Shown in pieces: positions 1 through 10,371 of a stretch of 43,377 nt of DNA (its first letter is position 1; each line of letters begins with the position of its first letter). The DNA is from Priapulus caudatus (lineage: Eukaryota > Priapulida > Priapulimorpha > Priapulimorphida > Priapulidae): the NCBI RefSeq assembly GCF_000485595.1, contig NW_014577275.1, positions 266,635 through 310,011 on the forward strand, given 5' to 3'. The notes under the pieces are model-generated. The model saw only the letters and a list, made by a program, of their open reading frames with translations, did no database searches and was not told the origin of the DNA. A program made the translations under genes and the position numbers.

Positions 1-185
1 AACATAATTAGGTGCTGGAAATTTCATGAAATTTTTTGGCTTGAGCATAGAGATATATCTCCTCTATAAATAAAACAAGTGATTGATTAGATTCATTCGC
101 CAATAAACGTTTAATCCTCACTAGAGCAATACCCGTGCACAACGTGGAGAGTATCCTTAAGTTAACCGCCTCATAAAACACTTGA

Positions 186-400
186 ATTGTTAGTCACGAA
201 ATTGGTCTTTTACTAAGAACGGAATGGACTTACAATTTTTCCCAGAATGCATGGAAGTGGCCTATCTGCCCTTCCAAATTTCAAAAATTTCCTTGGGGGG
301 CATGCCCCCAGACCACCATAGCAGACCACTCTAGCCTTCGGCACGAATTGAAATATTTCCTCCAAAAACATCTCAACCTGTTCTCATCCCTGCATGTTGC
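186..400. repeat. Interspersed repeat, first copy
   Basis: This stretch is the same as 4607-4796 plus 5427-5475: 'gttagtcacgaaatt', 'cagaatgcatggaa', 'ggcatgccccc', 'ccttcggcacgaa', then 'aaatatttcctc' and 'aacatctcaacctgtt'. It lies in the intron just upstream of the RRM3 exon. It lacks the foldback insertion present in the second copy and so acts as an empty-site reference. Confidence 0.8.
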
Positions 401-428
401 ATTCATGTTGTCACTTGTTCACTCACAG

Positions 429-603
429 GTGAAGGTTCTCTATGTGAGGAACCTAATGCTAAGCACGACGGAGGAGACGATCCGAGAAGTGTTTGTGAAG
501 CTGCGCGAGGGCAGTGTCGAACGTGTGAAGAAGATGCGAGACTTCTCCTTCATCCACTTTGCTACTAGAGAGGATGCCTTGCAAGCGATGGAGGTTATGA
601 ACG
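429..603 (+). CDS. A1CF: A1CF/RBM46/RBM47-like gene, exon with most of RRM3
   Basis: This exon encodes the third RNA-recognition motif of an APOBEC1-complementation-factor/RBM46/RBM47-type RNA-binding protein. The translation starts VKVLYVRNLMLSTTEE, where the RNP2-like strand is LYVRNL. It continues to the RNP1-like strand FSFIHF, followed by the usual helix (EDALQAMEVMNG). The block VRNLMLST followed by VERVKK is characteristic of this family's RRM3. The exon is bounded by an AG acceptor at 427-428 and a GT donor at 604-605, and ends in phase 1. The join to the next exon restores the N-G-A-I-L-D-G run. RRM1 and RRM2 must lie upstream of the window. Family members bind AU-rich RNA, act in mRNA editing, stability and splicing, and shuttle between nucleus and cytoplasm. 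Orthology to one specific vertebrate paralogue is not resolved. Confidence 0.9.
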
Positions 604-749
604 GTGAGACTGGTCTCATGTCCATTACCACAGTGCAGTAAATGAGGAAAGTTGACTGAAAACCCTACTGCACTACTTCACTGCTAAATTATCTTGCTGC
701 TATACTATGACTATAATACTGTTGACCTTTTTCAAATGCCTCTTCCCAG

Positions 750-948
750 GTGCGATTCTAGATGGATCGAAGATAGAGGTCACTCTAGCTAAGCCTCCAG
801 ACAAGTCCACCTATTATGCATATGGTTACCGTGGAGATAGACCAAGTTATCAACCACAGTTCACTGGTTACCAGCCAATATTTGACAGCAACCAGATGGC
901 ATATACAGCCAACACCCCTGGATTTTTTGTCACAACTCCTGCTGCTGG
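750..948 (+). CDS. A1CF: A1CF/RBM46/RBM47-like gene, exon with end of RRM3 and linker
   Basis: This exon completes RRM3 (AILDGSKIEVTLAKPPDK, the last helix and strand) and begins the linker, which is rich in Tyr, Gln and Pro. The IEVTLAKP motif followed by a D-K and Tyr-rich stretch is the family's RRM3 exit. The intron before it is only 146 bp, with the acceptor at 748-749. The donor is GT at 949-950 and the exon ends in phase 2. The first base of the exon at 5537 completes a Gly codon, which supports both junctions. Confidence 0.88.
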
Positions 949-1054
949 GTAATGGAATATTTCTTGCTCAATACAGTAGTAAAATTTATTTAAAGAACTA
1001 TACAATGCCTATTTGCCTGTTTTTGATTAATACAGTTTGTGCTTAAAAGTAATT

Positions 1055-1612
1055 GTATCCCCCGCGACGAAGTCGGCGGGGATACTATGGTTTCATGTCT
1101 GTCCAGCCGCCGCCGCCGCCGCCTCCGCAGACACATTCCTATCCGCTCTATAACTCGACCCCTAATTGACCTAGCGCTACCAAACTTGGTCTACTTACAC
1201 ATCTTGGGGAGAAGGTGCGCAGCGTACCAAAACCAGGTTACTGCAACCTTTATTTGACCTTGATCATATTTCCCTTCCGCTCTATAACTTGGCCCCTAAT
1301 TTACCTAGCGCTACAAAACTTGGTATACTTACACATCTTGGGGAGAAGGTGTGTCACGTATCAAAACCAGGTCACTGCGATCTTTATTTGACCTTGACAT
1401 TGACCTTGACCATATTTCCCTTCCGCTCTATAACTCTGCCCCTAATTGACCTAGCGCTACCAAACTTGGTATACATACACATCTTGGGGAGAACATGTGT
1501 CGCGTATCAAAACCACGTCACTGCAGCTTTTATTTGACCTTGACCTTAACCTTGATCATATTTCATACGTCATTACAGAGATATTTCATTAATACTAGAT
1601 CACGGGGGATAC
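1055..1612. mobile_element. Non-autonomous element with GTATCCCCCG termini and three internal tandem units
   Basis: The ends are GTATCCCCCG and its complement CGGGGGATAC. The left end continues into a subterminal hairpin (cccccgcgacgaagtcggcgggg). Inside are three imperfect tandem units beginning 'tccgctctataact' at 1142, 1276 and 1422 (periods 134 and 146 bp; the longer spacing has an extra 'accttgacattg'). No coding region is seen. The element sits in the intron after the linker exon. Confidence 0.6.
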
Positions 1613-2133
1613 ATGTAGTTGGCGACAACTGCCCTTTCTAGTTCAATGTATCAGTTTATAAGTCTTATGATGGTGTGATATTAGTTAGATGGTAGTTGCA
1701 TTGATATCACCAGCTGTAAGCTCTCAGCGATACAGGTTCACAAGTTCTGTCTGGCACTGGGTAAAACAAATATTTGCTTAACATATACATGTCTGTAGGC
1801 CTCTCACACTTCCTTCATATTTTTATTGGTGTAGTGCAGTTTTTGTGGTGGCTGTTGCCATGGCAATTTCCTGATTGACCAATCTGAGAGTAATTAGCAT
1901 CTTTGGATTGATTTGCCAGTGTTCTTTTGACTGTTTTGCATGATTCAGGCATGAGAATTTTCTGCGGATTCGCGGATTTCCGGGTTTTAGTTTTCATTTG
2001 AGTCATTCTTGAGATTGATGCCAAAAAACTAATAAAAAGTTTAGGGAGGGTAAGGTGTAGCTTTTTTGTCAAAATGGACGCCATTTTTAGCTCACATTGA
2101 CATCGTCAAGATGAGCTATTGCCATGGGGTGTC

Positions 2134-2712
2134 CAGACCTGCCAACTGTTACGTATTGCCCGTAATTTGTTACGGACGCGAGTCAAAATTACGGTGTTAC
2201 GGACGACCTCGAAAAATTACGGACAGCAAGAAATCTCTGAAATTTATATTTTTTAATGCAAAAAAAAAGAAATAAACACAGTGTAAAATCAACTATTATC
2301 ATGTAACATGACTACTGTGTCTGTAGATTTAGACTAATAGCTCTTAAAACGTAACGGTACTCACTGAAAATGGTAAATTATGCTGTGTTATGCGCTCGTC
2401 TTTCTGGTTTATGGGCGCAGCCATTTTGAATGACGTCACGGATCCAGGAATAGTAGTACCGCACTGAAGGCTATTTTCAGCCAATCACCGTGAGAGATAA
2501 ATTAGGTGCTGCGCAGTGCACTGTTCTTATGCAAAATGGCATCAAAACGCATGTGTGTATGTGTGGAACTGCCAAATGACATCTTTATGCTAATTATGTT
2601 ATTATTATACTGTAATAAGACTGACAAAAAGGTGTTACTGACAAATGCCTATTTGTTACGGAAAAATCCAATAATTATTACTGATGATCATCAGATGGGG
2701 TTGGCAGGTCTG
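2134..2712. mobile_element. Non-autonomous DNA element, CAGACCTGCCAAC termini, TSD GGTGTC
   Basis: The terminal inverted repeats are CAGACCTGCCAAC and GTTGGCAGGTCTG, flanked by an exact 6-bp direct repeat GGTGTC at 2128-2133 and 2713-2718. The CAG...CTG ends resemble hAT elements, but hAT normally makes 8-bp duplications. The interior is AT-rich with repeated 'ttacgga' words and no coding potential. Confidence 0.7.
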
Positions 2713-3329
2713 GGTGTCGTACGTCCGTCCGTCCGTCAACATTTGGCTACGGTCAACCATAACTTGAGAACCATTTGACCCACATGTTTCAAATTGCATA
2801 CAGTTGTTACTTCTATGGGAGAGATGTGAACGTCCTATTTTGGAGCATGCCAGTTGACCTACTTTTGAGCCATGCCCACTTTTTGGCAAAAATGGAAATG
2901 GCCATAAGCCAGTTCAGGTTCAACGGATTTTGCAAATTTCTGGTATGTGAATGAATAATGACTGGCCCCAAAAGATATCACAGGGTTTTGATATTTTTTT
3001 CAAATTATGCAAATTAGGTAGATTTTGCCAATTTCACTATGCACTTCAGTGTGTGCCTACGGTCAACGATAACTCAATAACCGTTTGACCCACATGTTTC
3101 ATATTGCATACATTTGTTACTCCTATGGGAGGGATTTGAATGTCCTATTTTGGAGCACGCCAGTCGACCTACTTTTGAGCCACGCTCACTTTTTGGCAAA
3201 AATTGACAATGTCCATCTAGATTCATTCGATTTTGTTAAATTTACCTACCTACCTATGGCTATACCTACCGTCCTACCTACCTACCTAATCATACCTACG
3301 TGTAATATTGTGTTTTTGATTCTTCGTTA

Positions 3330-3588
3330 GGCCAAAATAAAATATAGGTGTGGTTACGGTTTCCCGACCGACCCTATTTATTCCCAGCAACCCTAAACAT
3401 TTTATTGTCAATTTTCTTTAAAGTAAAAAAAAAAAGGACAGTTCCTGCTTCAAAAGGCACAACGCACATCCTTCAGACATGGTTTGTAAATAAAATATTT
3501 CAAGAAAATAAAATGTTTTCCCTACCTACCTACCTACCCTATTTTTTTCGGCATGTAACGGTAACCACACATATATTTTGTTTTGGCC
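3330..3588. mobile_element. MITE with GGCCAAAA termini and TTA target duplication
   Basis: The arms are imperfect inverted repeats starting GGCCAAAATAAAATATA and ending with the complement (TATATTTTGTTTTGGCC). They include 'gtgtggttac' and 'gtaaccacac'. TTA flanks both sides (3327-3329 and 3589-3591), as in PIF/Harbinger-type elements. The interior has ACCTACCT and CCGACCGACC tracts. Confidence 0.65.
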
Positions 3589-3873
3589 TTACAGTAATTT
3601 GACTGGAATATTTTATTGCTTTTATTTGCACGATAATCGAAAACCAAAATGGCAATCATTTAGGCGTAGCGCCATCTCTCGCCCAGATTTCAGACTTTCA
3701 GATCTGAAACATTTATTTTCGCATCAAAACTAACCCTGAAACAAAACAGTGAAATTTCTATTAGTATAAAACAGGGAATAAGGACATTTGATAACATTTT
3801 GGTCCGTCATAAATGAAACAGTTACCAAATTTTAAATATCATCTCCCTCTCCTATCACACCCAAGGTGAGCTA

Positions 3874-4420
3874 TAAGGCGCGTTCACACGGACGTTTTTG
3901 GCCCGAGCCTAATGAGGCCCACGCCAAATTTGGCTCGAGCCGAGCATTGACACGGACGGTTTTTTGGGGCAGTGCCAATTTAGCACGAGCCAATTTGGTT
4001 CCATCGGAAACGTCTGACCAGGCCTGAGCCAAATTTTAGCAACCAGCTAAATCGGTAGAGCGGTAGATGCCGCGAGTGTCGAACGTGTACTTCGACGAAA
4101 TAAAGTCTAAAACAGTATAAAAATTCGAAAAATTTGATCAGGATACATGTTTTCAAGATTGATAATTGAACTCGGAACGGATGTAAACACTGAATCGTAC
4201 ACAACGCCATCTCGCGACAGATATATAGCTGCGTAATATTAATATAAATATAAATATTATTTAATTAATATTAATTTAATAATAAATATTAAATAATAAT
4301 ATATATGTATTCGCTTGCGTACGTGTGAACGTAAACTCGAACCGGCCCGAGCCAAATTTAGCCTCAGCCAAATTTAGCCCATTTAGCTCGAGCCAAACCA
4401 TTACCATGTGAACGCGGTAA
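3874..4420. mobile_element. MITE with 'gcgttcacacgg' termini, interior made of 'gagccaaattta' words
   Basis: The left end is taaggcgcgttcacacgg and the right end is the complement of ttaccgcgttcacatgg. The interior repeats variants of 'cgagccaaattta' in both orientations. Copy 2 of the host repeat has the uninterrupted site 'ggtgagctacagtgtcattg' at 24064-24083. Here the same site is split, with TA on both sides. The TSD is therefore TA, or possibly a TWA trinucleotide. Confidence 0.7.
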
Positions 4421-4606
4421 TAGTGTCATTGACACTTTCATTAATTTAAACTTCATAAAAAGCCAGGAAAATTACATCAAATTTCACACAGAAGTAACGG
4501 AACTCCAGATAAATATCGCAGTGTATCTATGTAATGTAAATTAAGGCATGCTTTAATTTAACTGCCACATAATACATTGAAATTTTCATAGAAAATGACT
4601 AGACAC

Positions 4607-5475
4607 ATTGTTAGTCACGAAATTGCATGGTCTTCTACTAAAAACAGAATGTACTTACAATTTTCCCCAGAATGCATGGAAATGGACTATCTGCCGTTCC
4701 AAATTTCCAAGATTTCCTGGGTGGGCATGCCCCTATGCAGACCCCCCTAGCAGCACAGTGTGCTACGCACACTGTTATCATGCCTTCGGCACGAAATTAA
4801 AGGAATAATATGGCCATTGATTATGCAATGTTGACGAATGCTAGAGTAACTGGCACCTTGTGTAGTTAAAGGAATAATATGGCCATTGATTATGCAATGT
4901 TGACGAATGCTAGAGTAACTGGCACCTTGTGTAGTTAATAAGTACATTACCTTATAGTCAGTGATTTCGTAAACACGGACGCTCGTGATAAGGAACTTTT
5001 TGTCAGGGCTGTCCATGTGCGTCCGTGATTAGTACGTGTGTTTTACTCCATTTCCATGTTTAGTCCGTGGCCGTGGTTACATAGCTGACACCTCCATTTC
5101 ATCTGGCGTCCAAAACATACTGGCCGCACAAATGTTTACGTCATCGACGACTTATCGCTTGACTCCTGGATGACATTTACGGCACGTAAATAGATATCAA
5201 CAACCGATTTCAAGTCTTGCTTGTAATGTAACCAGCAGTGGTATTGGACAAACTAATACGCGTTTGGCTATAAGGTAATGTACTTATTAACTACACAAGG
5301 TGCCAGTTACTCTAGCATTCGTCAACATTGCATAATCAATGGCCATATTATTCCTTTAACTACACAAGGTGCCAGTTACTCTAGCATTCGTCAACATTGC
5401 ATAATCAATGGCCATATTATTCCTTTAAATATTTCCTCTAAAACATCTCAACCTGTTTTCATGCCTGATGATTGG
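4607..5475. repeat. Interspersed repeat, second copy, interrupted by a foldback element
   Basis: This is homologous to 186-400. The copy is split at 4797-5428 by the TTAA-flanked foldback element described separately; homology resumes at 'aaatatttcctct'. Confidence 0.8.
4801..5424. mobile_element. TTAA-flanked foldback element with duplicated 69-bp unit in each arm
   Basis: The arms at 4801-4956 and 5269-5424 (156 bp each) look like perfect inverted repeats. Each arm holds two tandem copies of a 69-bp unit starting AGGAATAATATGGCC. TTAA lies on both sides (4797-4800 and 5425-5428), the target duplication of piggyBac- and Kolobok-type transposases. The 312-bp centre is unrelated to the arms and non-coding. 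The homologous repeat at 186-400 shows the empty site. Confidence 0.85.
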
Positions 5476-5536
5476 AAATTGTTCCTCAAAATTGTGTTGC
5501 ATAGACAATGCACGTAGTTGTATTCTTGTGTTGTAG

Positions 5537-5687
5537 GCGAGGCGGATCGCCACAGCAAACGAGAGGAATAGCGCGAGGCATGGTGCGTGGGAGGACCAAC
5601 CGGGGAGCAGCCGGCCTACGAGGTGGAGGTCGTGCTTATGTACCCTTGGGGAGGGGTGCTTATGCAGGACAGAAGCACCCAACAGAG
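5537..5687 (+). CDS. A1CF: A1CF/RBM46/RBM47-like gene, RG/RGG-rich linker exon
   Basis: After an AG acceptor at 5535-5536 the frame reads GRGGSPQQTRGIARGMVRG and then further RG and GRG units up to KHPTE, with a GT donor at 5688. The exon is dense in Arg-Gly pairs, a composition linked in other RNA-binding proteins to low-specificity RNA contacts and arginine methylation. Phase 2 in and phase 0 out fit the flanking exons exactly. The position between RRM3 and the dsRNA-binding domain matches the RG-rich auxiliary region of the family. The exon lies only 113 bp downstream of a foldback transposon. Confidence 0.8.
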
Positions 5688-6990
5688 GTACCTACTTATA
5701 GAATGGTGGTGCTAACGGCTAAACTATAGCTATTGATTGATTATAGGCATGTAAGGTAATAAGTCTGCTATTGAAAATCAACACAATATTAGCACTTACT
5801 AAGAGTTTGGAATTGTATTCACCACTAACTGGAGTATTATTAAGTTTATGTTGCATGTCACAATACTTTCTTCCACACCATTAGAATTTTGTTTTGTTTT
5901 TGGCCATTATTTTCTACCAAGTAATGTTTGTGCTCCATTTTTTAAAGGGTTTCTTAAGCAATCCTTTGTACTCTTCTCATCTACAATCTGTTTTTAGTTG
6001 TATTAGATTGTGCTCCTTGTTTACCATCTGATTTTACTTGTGTTAGATCTTGCTCCTTGCTCTTTAGTTATATTTAAATATGGAAGTATTTGGTCACAAC
6101 ATTTTGTTGTTCAGAAGGTATTCATTACTATAAATCAGAAAAATGAAGATGACATTAATAGTCACCACGTGATTTTTCTTATCAGTATTTCAACTTGTGT
6201 TGTATTTAATAAGTACTAAGAGGTAGTTCTCATATGAATTGTAAAATCTATTTTAGGGTGCAAAAGTCATGAAAAGAGTATACACTCTCTCATGTGTTAC
6301 TAAAACTGATGCAAAATTAAACTGTTAATTTCTGATTGGAAGTGATGTACTTCATGGGACTATCAGATGTGGTTTGAAGGGAAATGTTTTGTGAACAGAA
6401 AGTGAAGTAGTTTTGCTGACAATAAAACAAGTAGGAATAGTTGCTAATTGCTTAGAACGGGGGCTTGTTGGGGTGGTACAGCAGCATCCTGCAAACTCCT
6501 TGACTTTTGTATGCGATGCATTGTGTCTAATTTTGGGCTATCAAAGAGACATGGGCTTATTGATATACATGCGATTTGTGAACTTGTCTGTTGAAGAAAT
6601 GTTCATCTGTGGAAATCTTAAGAAATACGTTTTAAACTCATTGTTCTTGCTAATGCTGCGTTCACCACATTTCTCCAAGCAAACACCACTGCGTTTCGGA
6701 ATCGAGGTTTAAATGCTGTTATTATTGTACTTTCTCTCAAAAATTGACATAATTTGCAACCTTTTATAATGAAAGCATGAATACAATTGAACACAATTGC
6801 ATTTCTTTAACATAGCTGCACTCATAGAAGGTATCCAAAAGGTATATATGGTAGGTAGGTGTCTGAACATTTCATTGTAAGGGTCTCCCACTTTAATACA
6901 TGGATGGTAGTAAACTGACTAACTGAATGCTTCTGCATGAATCTTTTTGACTAACTCACTGTTTCTGCACGATTGTTTTCATGCATGTAG
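5688..6990 (+). other. Intron, no other feature recognised
   Basis: This is AT-rich intronic sequence between the RG-rich exon and the LYDLLPGMEL exon. The short open frames lack domain similarity and splice-compatible context. Confidence 0.6.
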
Positions 6991-7083
6991 GGTGGCCGTT
7001 TGTATGACCTCTTGCCTGGCATGGAACTAACACCAATTAACCCTTTGACACTGAAACCACAAAACATCAAACCAGCTGGACAG
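6991..7083 (+). CDS. A1CF: A1CF/RBM46/RBM47-like gene, exon with LYDLLPGMEL motif
   Basis: This 31-codon exon, phase 0 on both sides, reads GGRLYDLLPGMELTPINP and then LTLKPQNIKPAGQ. The RLYDxLPGMELTPxNPxTLKP block directly precedes the dsRNA-binding domain in A1CF/RBM46-type proteins and is very distinctive. The acceptor is the TAG at 6988-6990 and the donor is the GTAATA at 7084. Confidence 0.9.
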
Positions 7084-8104
7084 GTAATATTCCTTAGATG
7101 TCTAGTAGTTCAACCACTGGATGTGAGGGCAACCAATAAATACCTCCTAACCCTGCACTACCAGCTTCTGAAGCACTATCACGACAATGTTAAATTAGTA
7201 TTTCTGTCTGGTGGACTTACGTGGTTATTCAGCGCCATGCGCGTATATGGCAACGATGACACGTACACCCTATTAGCCCTTGCTATTATTCACAAGTAAG
7301 CCAGTGGTCTGAAATGGATTGATGTACCTAATGTACTGCAAGCACAAGCATATTTTTATATATTGTTATTACTTGCACTTGTGCTTGCATACCCCGAGCC
7401 ATTTCTTTAGTAGTGTATCCGGCAGTACAGAGTGCATAGTCATTGTGTGTCAATGGTTTATATGTATGCATATATATAAGGCTTTAATTAAGTAATTTAA
7501 TATTGTAGGCATGAGTTTTTAACTTTTATATAAATCCTTTATCGATCCAGTCCGGGCCAATCGTGAACATTACTCAAATTTCATTTTTGATTTTGTTCTG
7601 GCACTATCAAACTGAACATATTTCTAGTTACAGTATCATTCTAATTACCATTCGCATTGCATGTGTTCCATTATAACATACCAATAATAAAGAAATCTTG
7701 TAGTGAGAAAATGCAAACTATTACTGCCCTACCCTGGCATCCAGTGGTGTCACACCATGTTGCTAGAAGGTATGAATGAAGCTGTGGAATTGTATTTCCG
7801 TGTAGGTGTTGTGTAGAAAGGTGTCATATTTGGGTTCTGATTGTAGATTATTACACTGATTTCGTGATGTGCTTTTTACCTGGGAAACATGCATCTTACA
7901 TGAGAGCCCAGGTAAAATAAATATATAATTATTAGAGTGAAGATCTATTTGCGAGTCATTGCTACATCACCTTACATTTAATTATAGAAAGCAACATGGT
8001 TTTTAATCTTGAGTTAGGCTGACAAGCCACTTCATTCTCAGTTGACAGCTGTTTGTTTCTGCACGTGTCTGTATGTAATGTGTCGTCATAATTCTCATTT
8101 ACAG
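7084..8104 (+). other. Intron, no other feature recognised
   Basis: AT-rich intronic DNA separates the LYDLLPGMEL exon from the first dsRNA-binding-domain exon. No repeat termini or conserved open frame are seen. Confidence 0.6.
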
Positions 8105-8212
8105 GTACTAGAGGAATTTTGCGTAAAAAATAACTGGGGTTCCCCTCAGTTTATGCTGTTTGCAGCTAACCACCCAGGTCCCAATGGAGATGTGCAACTA
8201 TATCTATTCAAG
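8105..8212 (+). CDS. A1CF: A1CF/RBM46-like gene, exon with first half of the DND1-type dsRNA-binding domain
   Basis: These 36 codons (VLEEFCVKNNWGSPQF and so on, to VQLYLFK) form helix 1 and the first strands of the dsRNA-binding domain found at the C-terminus of A1CF, RBM46 and DND1. The LEExCxKNNWGxP start is the family signature. The exon is phase 0 in and out, with its acceptor at 8103-8104 and donor at 8213. The intron that follows is about 3.6 kb and holds several MITEs. Confidence 0.9.
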
Positions 8213-8610
8213 GTTAGCTTTGCTGAATATTGCATGAAAATAAAACGTTCCTAGATCAAACTCCACACATATAGCACAACACAATAGAACAAGAATGACT
8301 ATACACTTGAACAGAAACGAAAATATTAAGCTTCCATATGATTTGTTTATCACTAACATATCTCCTAGACCTACTATATTTCCTATGTTTTATAGGATCC
8401 TATATTTTGGCACAACCTCCTATATTTCCTATATTTTGAGTGGTTGGCAATTATTTGGTGACTTGTTAGGGGGAGAGATCAGATGTTATGGCTGACCGAG
8501 TCTCTTGTATAGACGGATATTGGACTTTCATTTCCAAGATCATTCATTGCAGCAATATTCTCTATAATATGTCATCAAATAACGATCCAAACGGCATCCA
8601 CAAATAAACA

Positions 8611-8653
<43 letters not shown>
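8611..8653. repeat. (GAT)n microsatellite
   Basis: About 14 uninterrupted GAT units lie in the large intron. On the minus strand they read as a His run, which is not a gene. Confidence 0.95.
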
Positions 8654-8654
<1 letters not shown>

Positions 8655-9264
8655 TAATTCCTTGGAACCTGAGACATAAGTGGGTAGTGTTCTTATTTGT
8701 ATGACAATGCCTTGGCAGCAGTTTTGGAGATTTGCTTGTGAATCCTATCCATGCCATATGTCGTGCTTGTCGTTAGATCACAAGCAACTAATCCTTGGCA
8801 TAAAAGATTATATTCATAGGATGGATGTCACTGTAGCTCAATAGAACATCTTCACCAGAACTTGCTGTAGTCCAATATCAACTCCACTTCTATCTGGTGG
8901 ACCATTATTACACCAATCATTAGTGATGTCCCAATGATCGATTATAATTGAAAGTCAGTCGTTTGCAGCAACCGACTAAGCGCTTGATTATGAAAATACA
9001 TGATCAATTATTTAAAAAAAATCAAAAAATTAAATTTTTTCATTTAAAATAAAATGTGCAAACATTGATCAAATGACTCTTTATTTCATTTTGTGTTTTT
9101 TTTGGGTAACTTTACAGCTTGGAGACAGTAAATCTAACCCACACCTAACATAAGCAAGCTATATAGCTTTTAGAATATTGTATTATAAAAAATATTGTGT
9201 TATATGATATATTTCAATATTATAATATATTATTATATAATTTATATCTGGCAGCCGCAATCAA

Positions 9265-9749
9265 TAGCCTCGTTCACACGAGACCTCGTATTTCTGAAAT
9301 ACCGGATTTGCGAAATACCGTATCTGAGACAAATACGCGGCCGAGCGTTCACACGCTGATTCGCGGCTCCAGAAATACGGTATTTGCGAGCTGCGAGCTG
9401 CTTTAAACAATCAAGCGAACAATGCGAAATAAACAATGCAATGCGCACCAACTGCCGATAAAATACGTAGACTGGTCCGCGCTCGACAGTTCCACTCGCG
9501 TTACACTAGAACTGTCGAGTGCGGACCAGTCTATAAAATACGCGGCTTCAGAAATCCGATATTTAGCGTTCACACGAGGAAATGCGCGGTCCAAGAAATC
9601 CGGTATTTCTTACGCACGGCAAATTATTCGGGGTCTGGGAAGCCTCGTATTTACATGAAATCTGTTTAGATACCGTATTTCTTGGGCCTCGTATTTTGCC
9701 TCGTGTGAACGCTAAATACCGGATTCCTTGCTACGTGTGAACGCGGCTA
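9265..9749. mobile_element. MITE with 'tagcc(g)cgttcacacg' termini, interior made of 'aaatacggtatt' words
   Basis: The left end is tagcctcgttcacacgag and the right end is the complement of tagccgcgttcacacg, with TA at both borders. The interior is built from variants of 'gaaataccgtattt' in both orientations. A 66-bp palindrome with its own 9-bp duplication is nested inside (9468-9533). Confidence 0.7.
9468..9533. mobile_element. 66-bp palindromic insertion with 9-bp TSD, nested in a MITE
   Basis: The two 24-bp arms (tagactggtccgc... and its complement) have one mismatch and an 18-bp loop. The flanks are an exact 9-bp direct repeat TAAAATACG at 9459-9467 and 9534-9542. A related, longer palindrome with the same TAGACT and CGACAGTTCCAC words lies at 30950-31050 and 41437-41537. 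The 9-bp duplication suggests mobilisation by a Mutator-like transposase. Confidence 0.7.
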
Positions 9750-10041
9750 ATAACATTCAACCGATTAACTCCAACCGATGGTCGATGATGAAATTCCAAC
9801 TGATTCCCAGGGAACTGCTGTGGGTTCACTGCCTCCCTCTTTCTCTGGTAGCAAGCTCTTACTGCCTACGAAAAAGTCCATTTCTAACCCTGTATGATAT
9901 CAAAATTATATTAAGTTACTCTATTTGGATCCCTTGCCAAGTCAGTGAGTTTAATTTTTGGCCAAAAGTTACCTTTTGAATCACCAACTCAAAACCGAAA
10001 ATACCTGCCACACCTAGTATCCATGGCTATGTACATGTTTA

Positions 10042-10371
10042 TACCTCCGCAAACGAAGTTTGAAGCGGGTATATACGAGTCATTCTACGGTCGGTCGGGC
10101 GTTCAATCCGTTGCAAAAAGTTTGTGGCACGAACTACTTCCACAGTTTTCAAGGGATTCCAATCAAACTTCATACACTTGATCACCATGAAATGTGTAGA
10201 TGTGCGTGGCATATTTTTGTGTGCGTCGGTCAAGGCGTTGTCATGGAAACCGTATCTCATCTTTTTTTTTATTCCATCATATTTTTTGTGCTCTGTGTAT
10301 TCTTTACTCAAAAAATGCCACACCATGACCTTCCATTTCTGCTCTGACAAAGCGGTATTGCGGGGGTATTA
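10042..10371. mobile_element. Small interspersed element with 'atacctccgc...gcgggggtat' ends
   Basis: The left end atacctccgcaaacgaagtt and the right end gcgggggtattaat are imperfect inverted repeats. They resemble the ends of the element at 1055-1612, including the subterminal 'gacgaagt' / 'aacgaagt' hairpin. The interior is non-coding. Confidence 0.55.

Larger units (their letters stand above)
2085..4440. repeat. Old interspersed repeat ('tagctcacc' element), copy 1, carrying three nested insertions
   Basis: It begins 'agctcacattgacatcgtc' and ends 'ggtgagcta...gtgtcattgacactttcatt'. Body blocks such as 'ctacggtcaacgataactc' and 'cctattttggagca' occur at 2750-2900 and again at 3055-3200. 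They recur in copy 2 at 22322-24095, together with the 'cgccatc...ctcgccca' block (3670; 23878). The copy is interrupted by elements at 2134-2712, 3330-3588 and about 3874-4420. Confidence 0.7.

Noticed and set aside
1142-1560. CRISPR-like array from regularly repeated units
   Set aside because: Units are long, imperfect and directly adjacent, with no unique spacers, and the DNA is animal.
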